From: UBA7803 sp040219135
GTDB lineage: Bacteria; Pseudomonadota; Gammaproteobacteria; Pseudomonadales; Azotimanducaceae
DNA: 64,000 nt
Reading direction: 5' to 3'
NCBI GenBank assembly: GCA_040219135.1
Contig: JAVJTA010000003.1
Coordinates: forward strand, 372,001 to 436,000
Shown in pieces: positions 58,560-64,000 of this stretch; within the stretch, counting starts at the first letter, position 1; every line of letters starts with the position of its first letter. The position numbers and the translations under genes are program-made. The notes under the pieces are model-generated. The model worked only from the letters and a program-made list of their open reading frames with translations, did not search any database and had not been told where the DNA came from.

Positions 58560-59094
58560 CCGGGTCGACGATCAGGCTGCGGCTGCGGACTCGGAATGCG
58601 TCGCGCGCGCGGTCGTGGAAATAGTGCTCCAGGGTCTCACGGATCACGGGAAACGCGAGATCGTCCCACGGAATCTGCCGCTCGTCGAACAGGCCGATGG
58701 CCTCGGTTTCCTCGCCGACCGCGAAATCGGGCCGTTTCAGGCGGGCCCGATAGAACATGTAGACCTGCGAGATGTGGGGCAGGCTGAACAGCGTGTACAG
58801 GTCGTCGAGTTCGACTTCTGCGCGCGCTTCTTCCCAGGTCTCGCGGATGGCACCGTCTTCGGCGGTCTCGCCGTTCTCGAGAAAACCGGCCGGCAGGGTC
58901 CAGTAGCCGCGGCGTGGCGCGATGGCGCGTTTGCACAGCAGCACCTGTCCGTCCCACGTCGCGAGGCAGCCGGTGACGATCCGCGGGTTGGTGTAGTGCA
59001 CGGTGTCGCAGTGCTCGCACATGTAGCGCTCCCGGTTGTCCCCGGGGGGAACGCGGAACACGACGGGTTTGCCGCACGCGCTGCAGTAATTCAT
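58537..59094 (-). CDS. Nudix hydrolase with zinc ribbon
   Basis: A 185-residue protein. An N-terminal zinc ribbon (C4, C7, C26 and C29 in YCSACGK and YMCEHCD) precedes the Nudix box GFLENGETAEDGAIRETWEEA (70-90), whose REXXEE residues are intact. The layout resembles NudC-like and ADP-ribose-type hydrolases, but the substrate is not fixed. The start at 59094 is chosen because the zinc ribbon begins right there. The final residues (KRRGWR) are encoded by the tandem array. Confidence 0.85.
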   Translation of the reverse strand: MNYCSACGKPVVFRVPPGDNRERYMCEHCDTVHYTNPRIVTGCLATWDGQVLLCKRAIAPRRGYWTLPAGFLENGETAEDGAIRETWEEARAEVELDDLYTLFSLPHISQVYMFYRARLKRPDFAVGEETEAIGLFDERQIPWDDLAFPVIRETLEHYFHDRARDAFRVRSRSLIVDPAKRRGWR

Positions 59095-59154
59095 GGTTCT
59101 CGAACAGGCAGCGATTTCGACCGGAGTATAACCCTGCCGGCACGCGTGCACGCG

Positions 59155-59214
59155 CTCAGTCCGGCCGCGCTCAGTCCGGCCTTGCTCAGTCCGGCCTTGC
59201 TCAGTCCGGCAGGG
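59155..59214. repeat. Four-copy 15-bp tandem array at the 3' end of the DUF3135 gene
   Basis: Units at 59155, 59170, 59185 and 59200 with CTCAGTCCGGCCTTG as consensus (CCGCG or AGGGG at the end in two of them). On the gene strand each unit carries CCGGACTGAG, which copies the final Pro-Asp-stop codons of the DUF3135 gene (stop at 59201-59203). Confidence 0.85.
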
Positions 59215-59536
59215 GCGCGAACGGAATCACCGATGCCGGTCGGCCACCGTCGGCCGGCTCGACTTCCTTTTCGTGCGGCGCCACCATGGTCCGGTGCAGG
59301 TGCGCGAGGGATTGGCACATCATCTCGGATATCCGGATGGTGGCAGCGAGCGGTGTGGTTGCCCGGCGCCGCTCCATGTCCACGCGGAACTGCAACCCCT
59401 GCAGGCGGCGGCGGGTGGTGTCGTTGCTGGCAGCGGCGATCACGGCGTCCGTCAAGGAACGTCGCAACGTCTCGAGTCCTTTCGGATCGTTGCGGGCCAT
59501 GTCCACCAGCACTTCGAAAGCTGGTAGTCGGGGCAT
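59201..59536 (-). CDS. DUF3135 family protein
   Basis: A 111-residue soluble helical protein starting MPRLPAFEVLVDMARNDPKGLE. The signature GLQFRVDMERRRATTPLAATIRISEMM matches a small gammaproteobacterial family of unknown function. It is alone on the minus strand, with the tandem array at its 3' end, and divergent from the carbonic anhydrase-like gene by 145 nt. Confidence 0.8.
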   Translation of the reverse strand: MPRLPAFEVLVDMARNDPKGLETLRRSLTDAVIAAASNDTTRRRLQGLQFRVDMERRRATTPLAATIRISEMMCQSLAHLHRTMVAPHEKEVEPADGGRPASVIPFAPLPD

Positions 59537-59681
59537 GGATGACCCTTATCCGTTGGTGGTTTGCTTGCGGCAATCCGCTGGCTACTATGCCCCGGTGCCT
59601 CGCGGCCATACCACGTCCTGGCTGTAAGGAATTTGTCTTGTGAAGGTGTGCGCCGGCTCGACGGGCGCGAGGGAGGAACAC

Positions 59682-60221
59682 GTGCTGCTGCAGTTGGACG
59701 ATCGCCGGGTCAGGGCGGAGGGTGACTACTGGGTCGCGGACAGCGCGGTCGTGCTGGGCTCCGTGCTGCTGAAGCGTGACGCCAGCGTCTGGTTCAATGC
59801 GGTGCTGCGCGGCGATACGGAACTCATCACGGTCGGTGAGGGCTCGAACGTCCAGGACGGCTCGGTGCTGCATACCGACCCCGGCTGCCCGCTGGTCATC
59901 GGCGCCAACGTTACCGTCGGGCACAAGGTCATGCTGCACGGCTGTGAGATAGGCGACAACAGTCTGATCGGCATCAACGCGGTGATACTCAATCGCGCGA
60001 AGATCGGCCGCAACTGCCTCATCGGCGCCAACGCCCTGATCACCGAAGGCAAGGAGATTCCCGACAACTCCATGGTGCTCGGATCGCCTGGCAAGGTGGT
60101 TCGCGAGCTCTCCGAGGAAGAGATCCGCGGCCTGCGCACGTCGGCTCAGCACTACGTGGAGAACGCCCGGCGCTTTCGTACCGGCATCAAACCGCAGGAA
60201 ACGGCGGACCCGGCGTCGTGA
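59682..60221 (+). CDS. Gamma carbonic anhydrase family protein
   Basis: A 179-residue left-handed beta-helix protein with hexapeptide repeats (VWFNAVLRGDTELITVGEGSNVQDGSVLHTDPG). The metal-binding His pattern is seen in LHTD and VGHKVMLHGC. Such proteins (YrdA/CaiE-like) may bind zinc or iron; activity as a carbonic anhydrase is not certain. The GTG at 59682 is chosen because GGGAGG lies 5 nt upstream. Overlaps purT by 4 nt. Confidence 0.85.
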   Translation: MLLQLDDRRVRAEGDYWVADSAVVLGSVLLKRDASVWFNAVLRGDTELITVGEGSNVQDGSVLHTDPGCPLVIGANVTVGHKVMLHGCEIGDNSLIGINAVILNRAKIGRNCLIGANALITEGKEIPDNSMVLGSPGKVVRELSEEEIRGLRTSAQHYVENARRFRTGIKPQETADPAS

Positions 60222-61438
60222 TTCACTCCAGCGTGAGCATCGGCACGCCGCTGGATGACTCGGCCACCCGGGTGATGCTGCTCGGCAGCGGCGAGCTCGG
60301 CAAGGAACTGGTGATCGAGCTGCAGCGTCTGGGTGTGGAGACCATCGCCGTCGACCGTTACGCCAACGCCCCGGCCATGCAGGTGGCCCATCGCAGTCAC
60401 GTGCTGAACATGCTCGATGGTGCGGCGCTCAGAGCGCTGGTCGAGCGCGAGCGGCCGCAGCTCGTGGTCCCGGAGATCGAGGCGATTGCCACGGCGACTC
60501 TGGTCGAGCTGGCGGCGGAGGGCTACACGATCATTCCCACTGCCCGAGCCACCCGCCTGACCATGGACAGAGAAGGCATCCGGCGCCTGGCGGCGGAAGA
60601 ACTCGGCGTGCGCACGTCGCCCTACCGGTTCGCCCGAAGCGAAGCAGAGTACCGGCGCGCCGTGGAGGCGATCGGCCTGCCTTGCGTGGTAAAACCGGTG
60701 ATGAGCTCGTCCGGTAAGGGGCAGTCGTCGCTGCGGACGGCGGCGGACGTGGAGCCGGCCTGGCGCTACGCCCAGGGTGGCGGCCGCGGTCGCAGCGAAG
60801 GTGACGCTGCCACGGTGATCGTCGAGGGCTTCGTGCCGTTCGACTACGAGATCACCCTGCTCACCGTGCGCCACGCCGGAGGCGCAGCCGCTCGGACCGC
60901 TTTCTGTGACCCCATCGGACACCGTCAGGAAGGTGGCGACTACCGCGAATCCTGGCAGCCGCAGCCCATGGACCTGGGGGTGCTGGCCGAGTGTCAGCGA
61001 GTGGCGGAGCGGGTCACGGCTGCGCTCGGCGGCCTGGGGTTGTTCGGTGTGGAGTTCTTCATACGGGGTGAGGAGGTCTACTTCAGCGAGGTGAGCCCGC
61101 GACCCCATGACACGGGCATGGTCACCCTGATCAGTCAGGATCTCTCGGAGTTCGCACTCCATGCCCGGGCGATTCTCGGCCTGCCGATCCCCGGAATCCG
61201 CAGCCGCGGCCCCGCGGCGTCGGCGGTGATCATGGCCCAGGGCGACTCCTCGTCGATCCGCTATGTCGGCCTCGAGCGTGCCCTGGAGGAGCCCGACACG
61301 CAGATCAGGCTGTTCGGCAAGCCCGAGGTCCGGGGCGAACGGCGTATGGGCGTGGCGCTGGCGCTGGGCGAAGACGTCGAGCGGGCGCGGGCGCGGGCGC
61401 GGGCGGCGGCCGCGGCGGTGCGCATCGAACTCGGATAA
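60218..61438 (+). CDS. purT: Formate-dependent phosphoribosylglycinamide formyltransferase
   Basis: A 406-residue ATP-grasp enzyme that uses formate and ATP to formylate GAR in purine synthesis, an alternative to folate-dependent PurN. It shows VMLLGSGELGKELVIELQRLG, GRSEGDAATVIVEGFVPFDYEITLLTVR and EVSPRPHDTGMVTLISQDLSEFALHARAILGLP, all PurT signatures. The start is GTG at 60218. The C-terminus is very Arg/Ala-rich. Confidence 0.95.
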   Translation: MIHSSVSIGTPLDDSATRVMLLGSGELGKELVIELQRLGVETIAVDRYANAPAMQVAHRSHVLNMLDGAALRALVERERPQLVVPEIEAIATATLVELAAEGYTIIPTARATRLTMDREGIRRLAAEELGVRTSPYRFARSEAEYRRAVEAIGLPCVVKPVMSSSGKGQSSLRTAADVEPAWRYAQGGGRGRSEGDAATVIVEGFVPFDYEITLLTVRHAGGAAARTAFCDPIGHRQEGGDYRESWQPQPMDLGVLAECQRVAERVTAALGGLGLFGVEFFIRGEEVYFSEVSPRPHDTGMVTLISQDLSEFALHARAILGLPIPGIRSRGPAASAVIMAQGDSSSIRYVGLERALEEPDTQIRLFGKPEVRGERRMGVALALGEDVERARARARAAAAAVRIELG

Positions 61439-61487
61439 GCACCTCTGAGGTGGTGCGTTCGGGACAGCCATGCGAGCCGAACCGGGC

Positions 61488-61516
61488 TTGTTTAACGTCC
61501 GCTCTCTGGCTATAGT
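61488..61516 (+). promoter_or_regulatory. Sigma-70 promoter for leuA
   Basis: TTGTTT (61488-61493) and TATAGT (61511-61516) with a 17-nt spacer. A transcript start near 61523 leaves a 190-nt leader before leuA that includes the short Leu-rich ORF. Confidence 0.6.
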
Positions 61517-61550
61517 TCGCGATCCGGTTCTACGATGTCGTGCACGCCGA

Positions 61551-61607
61551 GTGACCACGCGATCCGCACAGCAAGCCCTCCTACTGTCGCTGCGACTGCC
61601 GGCGTAG
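61551..61607 (+). CDS. Candidate leuA leader peptide
   Basis: An 18-residue ORF from GTG 61551: MTTRSAQQALLLSLRLPA. Five of eight consecutive codons (61578-61598) are Leu codons (CTC, CTA, CTG, CTG, CTG), including the rarer CTA, as in attenuation leaders of leu operons. It is in frame with a longer ORF from ATG 61470, but the promoter above places that ATG outside the transcript. Hairpins follow. No clear ribosome site upstream; translation is inferred. Confidence 0.5.
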   Translation: MTTRSAQQALLLSLRLPA

Positions 61608-61669
61608 CCGGCTACTATCTGTCCTGCCAGGGCACTGCGCCCAACTCGATTTCCGAATATTTCCAAGCT

Positions 61670-61703
61670 CCGGGCCTGATCACGCCCGGCGCGTCGATGA
61701 CGC
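61670..61703 (+). promoter_or_regulatory. Hairpins between the leader peptide and leuA
   Basis: CCGGGC (61670-61675) pairs with GCCCGG (61684-61689) over an 8-nt loop, and GCGTC (61691-61695) pairs with GACGC (61699-61703) next to the leuA ribosome site GAGGA (61704-61708). No T run, so control may act on translation instead of termination. Confidence 0.4.
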
Positions 61704-61713
61704 GAGGACGACC

Positions 61714-63444
61714 ATGAGCGAGCACAGCGATTCCCGAGTTTCCACCGTCGGCAGCGAGCAGGCAGCCGACGGTCCGCGCAGCTTCGGCGCGGGCAAGATG
61801 CCTTTCCACAAGTACCGTCGGTTCGAGCCCATCGCGCTGAACGACCGCCAGTGGCCGAACCGCCTGATCGAGCGCGCGCCACGCTGGTGCAGCGTGGATC
61901 TGCGCGACGGCAACCAGGCGCTGATCGATCCGATGAGCGTCGAGGAGAAGGTCAAGCTCTGGGATCTGCTGCTCGAAGTCGGTTTCGCCGAGATCGAGGT
62001 GGGCTTTCCGGCGGCTTCGCAGCCGGATTTCGACTTCATCCGGCGGATCATCGACGAAAACCGGATTCCCGACGGCGTGGCCATCCAGGTGCTGTGCCAG
62101 GCGAGGCCGGAGCTCATTTCCCGCACCGTGGAGGCTCTGCGCGGCGCGCCCAAAGTGATTTTCCACCTCTACAACTCCACGTCGGAACTGCAGCGCCGCG
62201 TGGTGTTCGGCATGGATCGAAGCGGCATCGTCGACCTGGCGGTGCGGGGCACCCGGCTGGTCAAGGAGGGGCTCGCTGAACTCGATTCGGACATTACCTT
62301 CGAGTATTCGCCCGAGAGCTTCACCGGCACCGAGTTGGATTTCGCCGTCGAGATCTGCACTGCCGTGGCCGATGAGTGGGGGGCGACCCCGGAGAAGCCC
62401 ATCATCATCAACCTTCCGTCCACGGTGGAGATGGCCACGCCGAACATCTACGCCGATCAGATCGAGTGGTTCTGTCGCAACTTCCCGCGTCGCGACAGTA
62501 CGGTGATCAGTCTGCACACGCACAACGACCGGGGAACCGGGGTGGCTGCGACGGAACTCGCTCTGATGGCCGGCGCGGAGCGGGTGGAAGGCACCCTGTT
62601 CGGCAACGGCGAGCGCACCGGCAACTGCGACATCATCACCATGGCCATGAACCTCTTCAGCCAGGGGGTGGATCCGGAGCTCGACATGCACGATATGCCG
62701 CGGATCCGCGAGACCGCGGAGGCGGTGACCAAGCTGCCGGTGCATCCGCGCCATCCGTACTCCGGTGAGCTGGTGTTCACGGCGTTTTCCGGCTCGCACC
62801 AGGACGCCATCAAGAAGGGAATGGCCAAGGTCGACCGGGGCCGCTGGGAGGTTCCCTACCTGCCCATCGACCCGGGCGACGTCGGCTCCTCGTACAAGGA
62901 ATCGGTCCGGGTCAACAGCCAGTCCGGCAAGGGCGGGGTGGGATTCATCCTCGAGGAGGTGTACGGCATATCGCTGCCCCGGGACATGCTGGTCGAGTTC
63001 AGCAAGGTGATCCAGCGCCTCACCGAGGAACTCAACCGCGAGGTCAAGAACAACGAGATCTTCGACGCGCTGCTGACGGAGTACGTTTCGGATCAGGGTC
63101 CCTACAAGCTGCTGGACTTCGATCTGCTGACCGGGCGTAAGGCCGACCAGCGCTGTGTGGCACGGGTGGAGGTGTCGGAGCAGCAGGTGACCATCGACGG
63201 CGAAGGAACCGGCCCCATCGAAGCCTTCGTGAACGGGCTCGGGGCGACGTTGAACGAGCCGCTCAACGTCATCGACTATCACGAGCAGGCCATGGGCTCG
63301 GGCAAGGACGCCAAGGCCATCTGCGTGGTGTCCATCGACGAGGGTGCGCACGGTCGGCGCTACGGAATCGGCGTGTCGCGCAACACCATCACCGCGTCCT
63401 ACAACGCCATCATGTCGGCGTTGAACCGGCGCTGGAAGTCCTAG
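61714..63444 (+). CDS. leuA: 2-isopropylmalate synthase
   Basis: First committed step of leucine synthesis (acetyl-CoA plus 2-oxoisovalerate). The 576-residue protein is of the longer LeuA type. The barrel has WCSVDLRDGNQALIDPMS, the metal-binding HTHNDRGTG, and GNGERTGNCDIITM; the C-terminal regulatory domain from about residue 430 gives leucine feedback. The N-terminal MPFHKYRRFEPI is typical. Upstream is a candidate promoter and leader peptide. Confidence 0.96.
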   Translation: MSEHSDSRVSTVGSEQAADGPRSFGAGKMPFHKYRRFEPIALNDRQWPNRLIERAPRWCSVDLRDGNQALIDPMSVEEKVKLWDLLLEVGFAEIEVGFPAASQPDFDFIRRIIDENRIPDGVAIQVLCQARPELISRTVEALRGAPKVIFHLYNSTSELQRRVVFGMDRSGIVDLAVRGTRLVKEGLAELDSDITFEYSPESFTGTELDFAVEICTAVADEWGATPEKPIIINLPSTVEMATPNIYADQIEWFCRNFPRRDSTVISLHTHNDRGTGVAATELALMAGAERVEGTLFGNGERTGNCDIITMAMNLFSQGVDPELDMHDMPRIRETAEAVTKLPVHPRHPYSGELVFTAFSGSHQDAIKKGMAKVDRGRWEVPYLPIDPGDVGSSYKESVRVNSQSGKGGVGFILEEVYGISLPRDMLVEFSKVIQRLTEELNREVKNNEIFDALLTEYVSDQGPYKLLDFDLLTGRKADQRCVARVEVSEQQVTIDGEGTGPIEAFVNGLGATLNEPLNVIDYHEQAMGSGKDAKAICVVSIDEGAHGRRYGIGVSRNTITASYNAIMSALNRRWKS

Positions 63445-63500
63445 GGGTTCAGGGGTTCCCCCTCAGAATGGCGGCGGGGCGGCGACGCCGTCCCGCACCG

Positions 63501-63932
63501 CTATTCCCGGTGCCTCGCCTCCAGTTCGGCGATCAGCTTCGGCGCCGCAACCAGCCGCCAGCCCTGTTCGATGATCCCCGGCATGGCGTCCCATCGAACG
63601 CGATGGAGATCGATGAGCACCATCGGGTAGTCGAGGTAGTGGTCAGTGACGTAGAAGGTCTCCGGGTCTGCCTGCATGAGCATGTGCCGATCCACGAAAT
63701 CGCAGCGGATCGCCAGGCCGCCTTCGGCTTCCGTGCGCAGCCTTGACAAAAGCTTGCCCTTCACCTTGAGGCTCGGCGTGCCGTAGGACCGGCTTTCTTC
63801 GGTGCCCGGCAGACGGCATGCGATCTCCACCACGCGCGCGTACGCGATGCCGAGCGATCCGCTGGCCGGGTGGGTCAGGGGGGCAGGCCCGCGGGAAGCG
63901 GAGCGTCGACGGGTCAGCTTATTCCGCGCCAT
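63501..63932 (-). CDS. MmcQ/YjbR family DNA-binding-fold protein
   Basis: A 143-residue protein with the YjbR/CyaY-like fold: ARVVEIACRLPGTEESRSYGTPSLKVKGKLLSRLRTE and DPETFYVTDHYLDYPMVLIDLHRV. Family members are often annotated as MmcQ-like; roles are unclear. The first about 20 residues are Arg-rich and may not be translated; a start near GSLGIAYAR would also fit. Convergent with leuA by 56 nt. Confidence 0.8.
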   Translation of the reverse strand: MARNKLTRRRSASRGPAPLTHPASGSLGIAYARVVEIACRLPGTEESRSYGTPSLKVKGKLLSRLRTEAEGGLAIRCDFVDRHMLMQADPETFYVTDHYLDYPMVLIDLHRVRWDAMPGIIEQGWRLVAAPKLIAELEARHRE

Positions 63933-63945
63933 GCTGATCGTCGCG

Positions 63946-64000
63946 TCAGCCCGAGGCGTCGCCGCCCGAAGCGACCGACGCCCGGGTGATCTTGAGGTTC
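63946..64000 (-). CDS. C-terminal end of an unknown gene (partial)
   Basis: In one minus-strand frame the last 17 codons before a TGA at 63946-63948 read NLKITRASVASGGDASG. The stop lies 14 nt upstream of the YjbR start, like other close gene pairs here. Too short to identify. Confidence 0.3.
   Translation of the reverse strand, partial: NLKITRASVASGGDASG

Noticed and set aside
58456..59214. The 15-nt arrays as a CRISPR array
   Set aside because: Units are 15 nt and directly adjacent, with no spacers and no cas genes.
63442..63470. A terminator between leuA and the YjbR gene
   Set aside because: The G and C runs can pair only with a 2-nt loop or weakly, and no T run is present.

Overview
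The window is high-GC bacterial chromosome from a gammaproteobacterium. The evidence is gene order: valS-holC-pepA, queA-tgt-yajC-secD-secF, suhB-trmJ-iscR-iscS, and the long ndk-rlmN-pilF-rodZ-hisS-yfgM-bamB-der run followed by xseA and guaB-guaA. Family or genus cannot be fixed from the sequence alone. Genes are tightly packed, with many 1-4 nt start/stop overlaps and many GTG or TTG starts.

Layout. 1-12974: a minus-strand block (valS 5' part, a small acidic protein, holC, pepA, an RDD membrane protein, a thiolase-like protein), a divergent acyl-CoA dehydrogenase, an EAL/HDOD signalling protein, an NhaC-type antiporter, a leucine-rich-repeat lipoprotein beside a secreted nuclease-fold protein, a TrkH potassium transporter and a GNAT acetyltransferase. 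13022-25256: a 12.2-kb integrated element in the 3' end of tRNA-Leu(CAA), bounded by a perfect 17-bp repeat. It encodes a tyrosine integrase, an excisionase-like HTH protein, an HExxH metallopeptidase-like protein, a CHC2 primase domain, an SF3/D5 helicase, many small unknown proteins and both terminase subunits. No portal, capsid or tail gene is visible, so it looks like a phage satellite or a strongly reduced but intact prophage. A short oppositely oriented block at its far end carries small cargo genes.

25412-42916: a GST-like protein, then queuosine tRNA modification (queA, tgt), protein export (yajC, secD, secF), suhB and trmJ. Next come iscR with a recognisable IscR operator and iscS, but with no iscU, iscA, hscBA or fdx before ndk. 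The conserved rlmN-pilF-rodZ-hisS-yfgM-bamB-der cluster follows. 42922-51873: xseA, guaB-guaA, tadA and purL. 51882-63932: three small DUF proteins, a four-gene nickel-pincer cofactor operon (Tat-exported Fe-S aldo/keto reductase, larE, larB, larC) without larA, a rhomboid protease, a Nudix hydrolase, DUF3135, a gamma carbonic anhydrase-like protein, purT, leuA with a promoter and leucine-rich leader peptide, and a YjbR/MmcQ protein. The edge holds the last codons of an unknown gene.

Two structural themes cut across the annotation. First, 15-bp tandem arrays at 58456-58559 and 59155-59214 repeat the last 15 nt of the adjacent minus-strand gene, stop codon included. Second, the integrated element keeps packaging and replication enzymes in intact, mostly overlapping frames while lacking virion genes.
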